In this document: piece by piece, positions 23,701-32,481 of the stretch | How positions within the stretch are numbered: the stretch's first letter is position 1 | How the letters are laid out: each line of letters begins with the position of its first letter | Assembly (NCBI RefSeq): GCF_037126465.1 | Contig: NC_088207.1 | Coordinates: 40,732,143-40,796,142, forward strand | Source: Ornithodoros turicata | Taxonomy: Eukaryota; Arthropoda; Arachnida; Ixodida; Argasidae | Direction of reading: 5' to 3' | Length of the DNA stretch: 64,000 bases | Position numbers and translations under genes: made by a program | The notes under the pieces: model-generated | Database searches by the model: none | Told to the model about the DNA's origin: nothing | The model's input: the letters and a program-made list of their open reading frames with translations, nothing else

Positions 23701-26700
23701 GTTAAGACTTTTAAATAATGAGTACAGTCCAAGAACAAAAATGGGTGTACTAAAAATGTAACTTCCCCAGGGCATGTATTGTAAACTCCTTCCTATAAAG
23801 TTCCTATGAGCTCTGTAGATGCTGAAAGATCTTTCAGCAGGTATAAAATGATTTCAGGCGACACACAGCATCAGATGAGAACACATGGTATCATGTATGT
23901 AATACTGAGCCACAACAGTGCTTTGAATCTGTAATTTTATAACATTTTTTGTTCCCACACTATCCAAGAAAATAAAGTGTCTCCCATTTCATGCAGCTGT
24001 TGACTGCTCGCCACGGAAAAATCGCGGAATTTACGAGTCAGTGCCGCGGAATTTTGCATTTGCCGCAGCAGAAAACAGAGGGCCTTAACTATGACTATCT
24101 TCCTTCCCTTTGCCGTGAACCGCCGGTCCAAAAGTCGCACACACTGTTCAAAGACTTTCTAAGTCATCTATGCTTTCGCATTGCTTCGGTAAAGCATGCA
24201 GACGGCAACTTCCCTACCTTGAAGCACCTTGGGTTTGCAGCCTTTCTGCTGACTAGGAGTGGCAGCTTTTCGCTACCTGTCATGTTGACCCCAAAGGCAG
24301 TGGAGATTCTTTCCTTGGCGTGTTTCCCGCCGGTACAGACCTCGCCTCTGAATGCCAAGGTTCTGTCAGGCAGAAGTCTGTAAAATAGCGCAGACTCGTC
24401 CATGTTGAATATGTCCTCGGGAGCATAACCACCGAGAATTTCCTGCAGCTTTCCGTTCTTCCAGTCGTGGGAACCGTCTATGTCTGCCGCTGCGGCTTCG
24501 CCGGATACCAATCGTGCCTTGATGCTGTGCCGGGCCTTGAATCCTGCCAGCCAACCACTGCTGCACACGAAGTCGTCATGGTTCAACTGCAAGGCAAAAC
24601 GTTGGGCCTTCTCGATCAGGAGTGGACCGCTGAGTGGCAGGTTTCTTCCCCAGTTCTTGCTACGGTTTAACGGGCGGAAAATACATTGGCTTCCATGAAA
24701 GTCGCGTCGGGGATTCGGCACAACTACCGTTCAACCGGAACTACCGTTTAAGCGCGTACGTATTAACGAGGTTCCACTGTATATCCAGTAAGAACACATC
24801 ATTGAAATTCAATTCAGTTTTGAATGAGTAGTTTTGAACTACTAGTTGAAAATGAACAGGTAGTCATCTTGTTGTCTTTGTAGAAGGAAATAACACAAGG
24901 TGTACTATTGTTCTACAAACAGTGGCAACCAGAAGTACCGCTCCTGTGAAATCTTCCCGATACTTCCGCACGGAAAAGTCTTCATGCCTTACAACGTTTC
25001 ACGAATAATTTTTCTCTATTTGGCCAAGCTAGAGCATATGTGTACTTTCATAACCTTGTGCATATGATAACAATCAAAATTTTGACGTGCAAAGAAAGTC
25101 TGTGGCACTGTTCTTACTCAAATTTTTCATTTGAAAAAGCCCGAACATTATGAATCGGGGTGATTGATGACTGCCTGAGATGATGACTTAAAGATACATC
25201 TACTGAGGAACATGATGTTTGTTTCACTTAGCAATGTATAGGATTCTATGTCTTTCTATGTACAATATGAAATCTCAATTACATGAAATAGTTGCAGAGA
25301 AAAGGGGTAAGATAGCCTGAACAACTATCGGTTACAGGAGCATTAAAGGAAGATGTCAAGTTCGATCCAAAAGCCATAAACCAAGTCGGAATTGCCTTGT
25401 ACCTCTTCCAGAGTGCTGTAAGTACTACTGCGATTGTTTCCTTTCAGCACTCAAGGGACAACAAAAGTGTTCCTATTCTTAAGATGTTCCTCCTGTATTT
25501 AAAGCTCAGTAGCACAACATCCCAGCTTAATCTAGGATTTACTAATCAATGAATGAGACAGTGTTTTGAATCATGTTAGATGTCACCCCACTGCTCCTTT
25601 AAACCCACTTTTGTTCTGCGGTAATTTGCACTCTTACTTCTCATTCACACATGCTTTTCAAAAAGTTGTGTTGTCTCACAGTGTAAAACTGTTAAAGATA
25701 CCTAGAGCCTGAAGTTTTCTGGAATTTTTTGTTCACAATTTGGGGGGTAAAATTGGGGAAATCAACATGTGCTCTAAATTCACGCAAATTCGTGTGGAAA
25801 AACTTCCAGCACGCTAAAATCGGGGAGAAATCGGGATCCATTACTCAAACAAACTGTACTGGTTTGGTACAAACGGTGATGTAATTGCATTTGCTGCCAG
25901 ACAAGCTAGTGTGCATTCCTACAGACGTTTCGGTGAGGGCAATTTGCCTGGTAAAAATCGGATTTCACCCTAAAGAGGCTACCTACAATTCGGGGTGCAA
26001 ATTCAGGGAAGAAACGTGTTTAAACCTGAAACTTCAGGCTCTAAAGATACCATACCTGCAGCTGTGTACTAAATAGAATTACACTCTTCCAGGTGAATGA
26101 AGTTCTCAGGAACCAGAGCATAAAACCTCACTGGATGTTTGCCCTTGACAGCTTGGTGATGAATGCAGCTCAGTATGCAAGCGAAATTCTTCGCCCCGGT
26201 AGTGCTTGGTTTGATCTTTTTATGCGACTCAGTTTGTCTTTCCTCTTCAGGAGTTTTGTTCACGCATGTCAATGTCATCGTTCATATGCTATTATAGACC
26301 TTCGGGGACAGGAAGATGGTGAAGGAAACGAGGACGACACTGGTTCTACATCCGGTGTCTCCACCATAAACTCTGCAAAATCACATGGTGTGGCACGCCA
26401 AGCAAATAACCTGGGTCAAGGTTATGAAATTCAGTCAGAAGCACGAAGGTACCAAAATGCCCCCTCTCATTCTTTCCTTCATTGGTATGCTGTTCTAAGA
26501 TACTGCTGTCATCTTTAGGACAATGGATGCAATCCACACGAATGAATTGATACTTCAAGATCTTTTGAAGTCTATTCTCAACAGTCGGACACAACAAAGG
26601 CAGTTTATCGAAGGATGGTACGACACATCCAATTCGATCTCACTGTAGTGATATAAATATACTCAGAGCACTGTGTTTTTGGGGTAAAGCCCGTTTCTAC

Positions 26701-29700
26701 GCCCTGATTTGCATCATTGTCACATAAGGTAAAAGTGGAAAAAAACTCAGCCAATAATACGGGCACTGCCACATGCTAAGCAATGCACACTTAGAGCTTG
26801 AAGTTTTAGGGCTCAACCCGATTTTTTCCCGAAATTGCACCCTGCATTGAAGGTTTCCTCTTTAGGGTGAAACCCGATTTTTACCCGACAAATTGCCCTC
26901 ACTGAGATGTCTGTAGGAATGCACACTAACTTGTTTGGCAGCAAATGCAGTTACATCACCATTTGTACCAAACCAGCACAGTTAGTTTGAGTAACTGAGC
27001 CAGATTCTCTCTGAATTTAGCATACTGCAAGTTTTTTCACACGAATTCACGTGAATTTAGAGCACTCCCGAATTTTCCCGAAAAACTTCAGGCTCTATGC
27101 ACACTCAGCATGGCTGTCTCGTATCTTGTGGTAACCTAAAATGCAAGGAGCGCTCTTTTGTTTTCAACCCGAAAATCTGCTTTTCCACCCAAGATCACCT
27201 GATTTACAGCACCTTAAAAAAAAAAAATTTTTCAAAAAACATAAAAACCCGAAAACACAGTGCGCAAAATGTACTTCATTTAACTACTAATCTATTGTAG
27301 AGTTCAGTGTGTGTACACTGTGCCATAATGCGGTCTGTTGCATTTCAGCGTTAGGGGTAACCAACCATCAACAAGCAGCAGAGAATCAAGTGTTACCCTC
27401 TCAGGCCCCTCATCTTCGGTACCTTCGAGTAAGTGCCAGTTTATATACAATTAGTTTCTGGCACTTTTCAAAACACTAGGTGTCACAACATACATTTGTG
27501 CACTATTTCAGTCGTAATGAACTCTTATAAGGCTGAGTCATTGCACGATGACGAACTGATGCAGTGGTTGAGAGACCTGGGAATGGATTCTGAATGTCTT
27601 GATATTGTAAGTGATGCCAGATGCTTACGTTTGGTGTTGCGGAACAACCTCAACTTTTTATCGTAATCTAAAAATATTCTGCACGGATATTCAGTTTGCA
27701 AGAGAGGAGTTCACGAAGGATGATGTCCTAAACCTGATGACAAGAGAAGATCTGAGGAGGCTTGGCCTAAGGTGAGGCTGTGTTCTGACATCATAATTAT
27801 GTATACAGACGTCGACCAATTTTTCGGACATGCTCTTTTATTCGGACTCGTTCACGGAACGGACGCGGGTCCCATAGAGTTGATGTATAAGAACGTCCAA
27901 AATTTCAGACACCATGCAGCCCCGTCGCTCGATATTTCGGATTCCCTTTGCCCAACCAGCGAATTTCTCTCATGGGGTGACGGAAAATATTGGTATCATC
28001 CGAAATTCGTATCAAAAGAAATCAATCCTTTTATAAGCACATACTTTAGGGGAAGAGCACTAGTGGGAGGGACGGCTAACGTGCGACACTACAAAGACTT
28101 GATGCGATGGACTGCAGCATCAAACGTGACAAAGAGGTCACAGCTGTGCAGAACAAACTTGGTGCTTCTGCTACTGTGTTATTCCCTGTTTTCTGTCACG
28201 CTTCTGAAATATTGGTGGCTTAATAACTAAGGCCCTGGGTTTTCCGCGATTCCGCGAAATATCGCGGAAGAAAAATAAGGGAAATATCGCGGAATCCCAT
28301 ATTTTTAGGGGTGTGCGGATATTCGAGTTCTCAAATTCGAATCAAATATAAATCGCTCGAATTACTTCATCCGCGACTCGAATGCCCAATATTCGGATTT
28401 CCGAATATCGGACTATTCGCCGAATACGAACGACACCTCCCGAAAGTGGGCTTCACCTGAAGCTTCCCTGCATGAGGTGAAGCCTGCATTACAAAACTGC
28501 CCCTGCTGCAGGACCAGCACAGACAGATTGCAGTTTAGCTTTAGATAACGTTAGCCCAAGTTTATTGTGGATACTTTGCCTGAGGAAGAGGCGGCGTCCC
28601 TCCCGTGTGCAGTTTAGCGGTGGCAGTGGGGGACTTTGATTTGATGTCTTGCCTTTAAAGGGGCCGTAAACAGGCCACCAAACATTTCTCAAATAATGAT
28701 ACCCCATAAAAGAACGCAGATCATAATGCCCAAATGTACATTTCGTTCGGTGCCTGCCAGCTCATTGACCCATATAACTGCTTTCAAAGATGAGTAACCA
28801 GCGAGCTCCTCTCCACCACGCATACGTCACATGGCTACGTAGCGTTTTGCCGTCCAATCGGGGGGCCGAGCTGCAGACATGACGTTTCAAATTACCAGCC
28901 AATAAACATACTTCGTTATCAGCTGTGAGTCGGAGCGCTCAGTTTGTTTGTGTGAAACGACGTTTTGCGCTCCGTGGTTCCAAAATTCAACGTCATGACA
29001 TCTTCAACATCTCCGGCTGGCACAAACGTCAACAGTTGGGCTGCTATCACATGACGCGATTCGAACCTGGGGTCCTCCCAGTCACGACGTGACATGGCCA
29101 GCATGCTATCCACTGTACCACGCGAGCTGGTGACGCGATGTCGCGCAGCTCCAACCAAAGTACGACAGCCCAGTTGTCGGAACCATTCGAAGATGACGAA
29201 GATGTTCCATCGCACACGTACCTAAGGTTCCGGTACTGTAGTCCCGGATATTCATTCGCGCTCGTGGTGTGCTGCGTGCTACTGCCCAGAAAACGTAGTG
29301 CGTGTATGATACCTAAATTAAACGCATTTCTTTTTCAGTTTGAGGCAGTAACTGTTTAGGTTTTGATACAAAGAGGATTTTTTCACGTTCATCTAGTCCT
29401 ATTCCGCATTTGAAATAAAATCATACGTGGAAAACTCTGTCGTAATTGGTGAGGAAAGCGCTATGTCAAAATTACGTAAAGTTATAGCGCAGGGCGGAGC
29501 TAAAATGCGAAAGAGTGCAGTGAATATTTCATCCGTATGCAAGCGCCTTTTGTTTTTGAGCGTTAGTAATTGCAAGGAGTTTCAGGAGCGTTAGTAATTG
29601 CAAGGAGCCTAAGTTTCAGTAATATAACGCAAAGAAATGTGCACCTTTTGTACCTGTTTACGGCCCCTTTAAAGACTCGTAAATAAGGCCTACAGCCAAG

Positions 29701-30134
29701 AAACAAAAAGGGTGTCCTGTAACTTCCACAGGGAATGTATCGTGAGCTCCTTCCTATAATCTTCCTATAAACTCTGTAGGTGCTAAAAAATCTTCCAGCA
29801 GGTATAAAATGATTGCAGGTGACAAACCCTGGTCTTTGTCAGAGGAGAACACAAGGTATCATGTATATATAATGCTGAGCCACAACAGTGGTTTCAAGCT
29901 GTAATATTATAAAATGTTTTTGTTCCCACATTATCCAAGAACATAAAGTGTTTCCCATTTCAAGCAGTGCTGTGGAAAATCACAGAATTTACGAGTCGGT
30001 GCCGCAGAATTTTGAAGCAGCAGAAAACCAGGGGCCTTACTAATAACCAATCATGAATTTACAGGCTGGGCCCAGAGCTGCGGATTTGGAAAGCAATACA
30101 GCGATACAGGGAACAGAGGTCCTTGCCTTCATAA
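4495..30134 (+). CDS. MAP3K15/ASK1-like: Apoptosis signal-regulating kinase (MAP3K5/15-like), 34-exon model
   Basis: This is a MAP3K of the ASK family, a cytosolic stress kinase that activates MKK-JNK/p38 signalling. Exons: 4495-4581, 4818-5009, 5199-5309, 5449-5618, 5688-5763, 5897-5989, 6408-6514, 7948-8118, 8627-8899, 8975-9062, 9190-9261, 10031-10200, 10393-10567, 10748-11009, 11095-11198, 11741-11879, 13661-13722, 15030-15095, 15886-15986, 16083-16151, 16298-16356, 18968-19040, 20384-20467, 21421-21586, 21969-22028, 22188-22266, 25338-25417, 26093-26198, 26298-26448, 26519-26617, 27349-27428, 27512-27606, 27695-27771, 30065-30134. Each is bounded by AG/GT, phases join throughout, and the total is 3867 bp (1288 residues plus stop), close to vertebrate ASKs (about 1300-1375). 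The ATG at 4495 (context CCAGCAATGA) is preferred because the longer upstream frame begins at a GTG. Upstream non-coding exons cannot be excluded. ASK1 versus ASK3 cannot be decided by eye. Confidence 0.93.
5897..10567 (+). CDS. ASK central regulatory region, exons 6-13
   Basis: Residues 213-595. Recognisable ASK-family stretches are [20 protein letters not shown] (exon 6), [15 protein letters not shown] (exon 8), [20 protein letters not shown] (exon 9) and [20 protein letters not shown] (exon 13). In ASK1 this region folds as TPR-like helices followed by a PH-like domain that primes MKK substrates. I infer the same arrangement, with the PH-like part in exons 12-13. Three junctions split codons after two bases (AAC AG|A, TG|G, TG|G), and all restore conserved residues. 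Intron 7 carries the MITE at 6858-7203 and the inverted repeat at 7632-7836. Confidence 0.9.
6858..7203 (+). mobile_element. hAT-type MITE, copy 1 (TIR TAGAGCCTGAAG)
   Basis: A 346-bp non-coding element with ends TAGAGCCTGAAG and CTTCAGGCTCTA, flanked by perfect 8-bp target duplications ATTATAAC (6850-6857 and 7204-7211). The interior repeats the words TCGGG and ATTCGGG. It lies in intron 7 of the ASK gene. The 8-bp duplication suggests hAT mobilisation, though P-type elements also give 8 bp. Related copies are at 25703-26043 and 26792-27097. Confidence 0.9.
7632..7836. repeat. Long imperfect inverted repeat (possible Penelope-related hairpin)
   Basis: The left arm, starting GAGCTCCATACCCTA and containing CAATGGACGGAAGGCGGAAG, is matched on the right by CTTCTGTCTTCCATCCATTG ending at TATGGAGCTC. 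The core arms, with GACACAACACGAAAAAACAC on the left, pair over more than 50 bp around an approximately 55-bp loop. Similar GACACAACACAAAGTCTC-type arms occur in the perfect hairpin at 14411-14556 and as a single arm near 53685-53742. Attribution to Penelope-like elements is inference. Confidence 0.65.
10748..16151 (+). CDS. ASK Ser/Thr kinase domain, exons 14-20
   Basis: Residues 596 to about 863. The glycine loop is GRGTYG (610-615), the ATP lysine lies in VKIAIKEIP (K632), the catalytic loop is HRDIKGDN (D726), DFG is at 745-747, and APE lies in FQYMAPEVI. The subdomain IX-XI motifs [16 protein letters not shown] and [12 protein letters not shown] follow, so the kinase looks catalytically complete. 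The activation segment reads [16 protein letters not shown]. By alignment from memory, human ASK1 T813, T838 and T842 correspond to T736, T761 and T765, all present. The threonine between the last two (human T840) is alanine here. Exons 17-21 sit between two inverted hAT-type elements. Confidence 0.95.
12170..13046 (+). mobile_element. hAT-type non-autonomous element with tRNA-like core, copy A
   Basis: An 877-bp element with ends CAGAGGCG and CGCCTATG, flanked by perfect 8-bp duplications ATGTGCAG (12162-12169 and 13047-13054). G- and C-runs border both ends. It lies in ASK intron 16. Copy B at 17896-18755 is the same element in opposite orientation. Reading frames inside are low-complexity by-products; no transposase is visible. 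Confidence 0.9.
12655..12727 (-). repeat. tRNA-like block inside hAT element copy A
   Basis: On the minus strand the sequence GGTGTAACGGTAGAATC resembles a tRNA D-arm/A-box, and GCGGGTTCAACTCCCGC forms a perfect 5-bp T-stem with a B-box loop. The acceptor stem does not pair, so this is not a working tRNA gene. The block resembles a tRNA-derived SINE head captured by a DNA transposon. Confidence 0.6.
14411..14597. mobile_element. Short insertion with perfect 60-bp hairpin and 11-bp target duplication
   Basis: The left arm (14411-14470, beginning ATGACGAAAACCCGAGACTG) and right arm (14497-14556) are exact reverse complements over 60 bp around a 26-bp loop. A 41-bp tail follows (CTTAGCCACCAGCTCGCTTG). 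The whole is flanked by the direct repeat AAGGTATCTCT (14400-14410 and 14598-14608), which looks like a target-site duplication. A related single arm is at 53685-53742. I infer a Penelope-related non-autonomous insert; the family is not proven. Confidence 0.75.
15538..15630 (+). mobile_element. SINE 3' fragment
   Basis: After a poly-C run, the words CTCCATCTGTCCACTCATAG, CCACAGTTGCTTTGTGGTGC and TAACATGAAAT match the 3' part of the SINE at 1530-1815. The tRNA-like head is missing. It lies in ASK intron 18. Confidence 0.5.
16298..19040 (+). CDS. 14-3-3-type RSISVP motif, exons 21-22
   Basis: Exon 21 ends and exon 22 begins inside the valine codon of SRSISVPADR (S882 is the second serine of RSIS). 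RSISVP fits the mode-1 14-3-3 consensus R-S-x-pS-x-P and corresponds to the ASK1 S966/S967 region, where 14-3-3 binding inhibits the kinase. The assignment is by motif and position after the kinase domain. The 2.6-kb intron splitting it holds a TA-flanked transposon with an hAT-type element nested inside. Confidence 0.85.
16455..16995. repeat. TTAGGC-rich repeat in ASK intron 21
   Basis: The left side carries spaced TTTAGGC/ATAGGC words (AATTTAGGCACTAAAAACG, AAAATAGGC). The right side ends in a small palindrome around TTTAGGCATTTATAGG and TAAATGCCTAAA. This looks like the two ends of a non-autonomous element, but precise termini and a target duplication were not resolved. Confidence 0.4.
17896..18755 (-). 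mobile_element. hAT-type non-autonomous element with tRNA-like core, copy B
   Basis: An 860-bp element starting CATAGGCGCC and ending CGCCTCTG, flanked by perfect 8-bp duplications AGCTAGAT (17888-17895 and 18756-18763). It is inserted within the TA-flanked element at 17075-18939. It is the inverted counterpart of copy A at 12170-13046, the two lying about 4.85 kb apart and bracketing ASK exons 17-21. Confidence 0.9.
18206..18276 (+). repeat. tRNA-like block inside hAT element copy B
   Basis: GGTGTAACGGTAGAATC (A-box-like) is followed by GCGGGTTCAGCTCCCGC, a perfect T-stem with a one-base loop change from copy A. The acceptor stem does not pair. The presence of the same block in both copies shows it belongs to the element. 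Confidence 0.6.
19716..19950 (+). mobile_element. tRNA-derived SINE, diverged copy
   Basis: The B-box-like GGGTCAAGCCCC is followed by GACTGTCCTGTTTGAGATTT, GGGCACAGTTGCCCTGAAG, CCCACTCCTCCCTGCTGCC and an A-rich end GGAGTAAAA. These match the SINE at 1530-1815 in the same order. It lies in ASK intron 22. Confidence 0.55.
20384..26617 (+). CDS. ASK C-terminal region, exons 23-30
   Basis: Exon 24 carries [20 protein letters not shown], matching the ASK stretch usually followed by helical repeats. Exons 25-28 continue with [39 protein letters not shown] and [15 protein letters not shown], all typical of ASK1/ASK3. Exon 29 is polar and low in complexity ([15 protein letters not shown]). Exon 30 ([20 protein letters not shown]) is a predicted amphipathic helix in the place of the ASK C-terminal coiled coil. 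Exon 24 uses the acceptor CAATCGAAG at 21420, which has a weak pyrimidine tract. I chose it because it keeps frame on both sides. Confidence 0.88.
20838..21109 (+). pseudogene. Penelope-like element 3' fragment (GIY-YIG endonuclease)
   Basis: Translation from about 20838 gives [20 protein letters not shown], the GIY-YIG-type signature of Penelope-like element endonucleases. Further frames give [14 protein letters not shown] and [19 protein letters not shown], typical of the C-terminus, ending at a stop near 21107. A stop and frame changes interrupt it, so it is a dead fragment. It lies in ASK intron 23. The reverse transcriptase part is absent. Confidence 0.75.
22474..24721 (-). pseudogene. 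Tigger transposase pseudogene
   Basis: Reading down the minus strand, 24721-24164 encodes HTH-like and catalytic parts: [15 protein letters not shown], then the first DDE aspartate in [19 protein letters not shown]. Next come [13 protein letters not shown] (about 24140-24097) and, across the inserted element, [20 protein letters not shown] (second aspartate, 23210-23150). A one-base shift leads to [20 protein letters not shown] (third acidic site). The C-terminal acidic tail ([12 protein letters not shown]) runs from 23091 to 22474. In-frame stops (after EAMRKHR), the frameshift and the insertion make it non-functional. The N-terminal HTH is missing. Confidence 0.9.
23220..24088. mobile_element. 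hAT-like element (TIR type AAGGCCCTGG), copy A, nested in Tigger
   Basis: An 869-bp insert in the Tigger transposase frame, flanked by near-identical 8-bp repeats TTATGACT (23212-23219) and CTATGACT (24089-24096). The ends GAGACCCTTCGTTTTCCGCG and AGCAGAAAACAGAGGGCCTT belong to a family with further members at 28229-30040, about 36785-36980 and 44267-45265. The interior has CGCGGAATTC words and the stretch GTGTGCGGATATTAGAG. Removing it rejoins the transposase frame. Confidence 0.85.
25703..26043 (+). mobile_element. hAT-type MITE, copy 2 (TIR TAGAGCCTGAAG)
   Basis: A 341-bp copy of the element at 6858-7203, with perfect target duplications AAGATACC (25695-25702 and 26044-26051). It lies in ASK intron 27, just upstream of exon 28. 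Confidence 0.9.
26792..27097 (-). mobile_element. hAT-type MITE, copy 3, inverted
   Basis: A 306-bp copy in reverse orientation with perfect target duplications TGCACACT (26784-26791 and 27098-27105). It lies in ASK intron 30. With copy 2 it forms an inverted pair around exons 28-30. Confidence 0.9.
27349..30134 (+). CDS. ASK C-terminal SAM-like domain, exons 31-34
   Basis: Exon 31 is a Ser-rich linker. Exons 32-34 encode [17 protein letters not shown], then [20 protein letters not shown], ending REQRSLPS and TAA at 30132-30134. This matches the SAM-like fold at the end of ASK proteins, which in mammals supports hetero-oligomerisation. The last intron (27772-30064) holds an hAT-like element with a TTAA-flanked element nested inside. 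A candidate ATTAAA signal occurs at about 30141; the 3' end is not otherwise defined. Confidence 0.88.
28659..29668. mobile_element. TTAA-flanked element nested in hAT-like copy B
   Basis: A 1010-bp element whose ends AGGGGCCGTAAACAGG and CCTGTTTACGGCCCCT are exact inverted repeats bordered by TTAA (28655-28658 and 29669-29672). TTAA targets are used by piggyBac and Kolobok elements; the family is not decided. No transposase is seen. A tRNA-like block lies at about 29055-29131. Confidence 0.85.
29055..29131 (-). repeat. tRNA-like block in the TTAA-flanked element
   Basis: On the minus strand, GTGGTACAGTGGATAGCATG resembles a D-arm/A-box and CAGGTTCGAATCGCG carries a canonical B-box. The anticodon arm (GTCACGTCGTGAC) has an abnormal three-base loop and the T-stem is imperfect, so this is a tRNA-derived relic rather than a working tRNA. 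Confidence 0.55.
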
Positions 30135-32481
30135 ACAACGATTAAACATTCATCCTCAATGACTGATCATGATCATCCTGCATCACCGGAGTGCCACAAG
30201 TGCAGCTAGGTGTAGCCAATGCACATTTCTGCTTCTGTTTTGTCATTGAGTGACTGTAGCACCACTTTTCTCATTATCTGCACTCATAGTGTAAACTCTC
30301 CTATTACGTCATCAGATGTGAAGTTGTTATTGCAAAGTTGTTTAACTACATTGACAAAGATGGTGAACTGCAAGTAGAACACAACTTGACAACACAAAAT
30401 GGGTACTTCGTCATAAGTTGGTCATAGGAGTTGCACGTACTGTATTTTTCTGCTTGCAAACTTTCTCGCACAATGCTCTGCAAGTGTATTTTGTTATGTG
30501 CTGCGTATGCTGCAATTTTCTTAGTGCCACACTCTCACCATGGCATGAGAGAGCTGTGTGCAACCCTGTAAGAGTTGGCACCACACGACATGAAAAGCCC
30601 AAGACATGCACTCTTCATCATTCTGTTACCCATAACCATAGCTTGAAGTCACCGGAAATAATTGTAATCTGCTTGCAGCCTAATTGCTCGTCAAACATGT
30701 TGTCGTATTTCTTATTTTCTATACTATGCTTCAAAATTAAACGTTAAAGAAGAGTGACTGAAAAGTAACACTCCACCTTGAAGGAAGTACAAATGTGTCA
30801 ACAAAAGTAATGACCATGTAAATATGGTGACCCCCATGCACAGATATTAAAGCTCTATATAGTGGAGGAATATCAAGGGATGTGCCATTCAAAGCAGCCG
30901 AAAATTGAGTTGTTGTATTTTTTGCTGTATATGGTCTCAGGGTTAGAAACATGGACACCCAAGAGTGAAGCACATTAACATTGCAGATGGTTTACTTCGT
31001 GTGTGTGTTTTTTTTTACCATTTCAAACATTAGCCTTTTTCTTCTCAGCCACCCATCAGTACTATCAATGTTGCAGATGGTTGACTTTGACACTGAATTG
31101 ATTGATTGATTGTTTTTTTTGTAATACTGGCCTCATCACACCGACAAATTACTATGCATGAGTAGCAGACTGTCTACTTACAGGCATCAGCTGCATCACC
31201 CATCATCGAACTGAAATGCGCCACAGAACTTTGGTTGTGCAAATGGGGGTTCAACATTGTAGGTACACATTCAGGAGACACCACCAATGTACAATGCCAC
31301 AAGAATCAAAATCCTAGCGCTGTTATGAGATCTCGCAGTATTTTTAGGTAGCACTGAAGCATACCATCCATCTAGCAATACAGTAGCCATTGTTACATAA
31401 AGGTTGTTAGCCCCCTTATCTTTCTGTGCAGGTTTTTGTTTTCATTGTGATGCTTGATTGAATGGCAGTCATAGAGTACTCCTCTATTTGGTATGTTTTT
31501 ACCCCAGCGAACTGCAGCTGACCGACTTTTGGTACTTGTTGCAACATGTTTTTACTGTTATGTACTATTTGAACGAATGGAAATGATCAATGTGCCTCGA
31601 AGAGAATTTTCGCCGTTGAGCAATCATGAACTGCAATGTTGAAAGTTATAAAGATTCAGTTCTTATCCACTTGCACGTTTCTGGGTTTTACAGCTTTGCC
31701 AGTGTTACTGGGCTCTCACGTGGTCGTCAGGCAAAACAGCTGCATTACAGTTGCTTTACTTTCATCCCTACAGAAGCAGAGCAGCACGTAAAACTGATAC
31801 AAACGATGTGCCAATGCTCTGTAAAAAAAAAAAAAAAAAGACCCTATTCTGACTCAGGATGCACAGGTATGCCTAGACACGGGAGCTCCTAATTTTTGGA
31901 AAGTCTTACCAAGGCAGTACAGTATAAGGCATCGTACCCTATGATGCACAGCAGGCATTAGGAGATACCAATAATGTGTGGTCAGCAACAGCAGGGGTAT
32001 ATTTAGAATTCGATGTGGACTAAACAGAGTGACAATGTTGAGCAACAATTACCATAGATGCCTTGTGCAGGGTTCTGCAAATATTCAGATTTCAGTTAAT
32101 AATTTTGTTGAGTCAAATTCCAAAGCTAATAATTCTCTACTCGAATCAAAGGAAATCTACTCTTTCAAACTGAAGGTTCTGATGCAGCACGGGCAAGCCC
32201 ATACCTGTAGCAGTAACCAAGTTCAGCCTCACACCCAATAACCTTTTCAGTGCAGTGGTCAAAGCCTTGCCAAGGCTGTTGAGAATGAGTCTAGAAATCT
32301 TAATATCTATGCAGACTGGCCCCCGGGGTTGCTCAAACGTTGATAGTGTGTAGAAAATTCCACGTGTTTTTACCGAAGTTCTTTTTCTGTTTGTGGCACG
32401 CTCAGCAGCTCTCTACTAACTTTAATCGACCGGGAATGTAAAAAACGGAATAGAGGCACGCGTCCCCACCGGAAGCAGTTA
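30135..32481. other. Intergenic sequence after the ASK gene
   Basis: The 3' flank of the ASK-family gene. No AATAAA was noticed close to the stop; ATTAAA occurs near 30141. No reading frame resembles a known protein. Short A- and T-runs (for example 31823-31839) are the only repeats noticed. Confidence 0.4.

Larger units (their letters stand above)
22314..24779 (-). mobile_element. Tigger (pogo-type) DNA transposon, interrupted
   Basis: The left end CAGTGAAGCCTCGTTTAGTG and the inverse of the right end (CGTATTAACGAGGTTCCACTG) are terminal inverted repeats bordered by TA, typical of the Tigger branch of Tc1/mariner. The minus strand encodes transposase segments. The element fills intron 26 of the ASK gene and is itself split by an hAT-like insertion at 23220-24088. 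Confidence 0.9.
28229..30040. mobile_element. hAT-like element (TIR type AAGGCCCTGG), copy B
   Basis: The left end AAGGCCCTGGGTTTTCCGCG and right end GCAGAAAACCAGGGGCCTTA are flanked by TAATAACT (28221-28228) and TAATAACC (30041-30048), an 8-bp duplication with one mismatch. A TTAA-flanked element at 28659-29668 is inserted inside, leaving about 0.8 kb of original sequence, like copy A. It ends 24 bp before ASK exon 34. Confidence 0.85.

Noticed and set aside
27772..28230. 152-codon plus frame after ASK exon 33
   Set aside because: It reads through the donor GTGAGG into the intron. Exon 34 restores the SAM-like domain and a stop in frame.
29055..29131. Functional tRNA gene
   Set aside because: The anticodon loop would be three bases, the T-stem is imperfect, and it lies inside a TTAA-flanked element.
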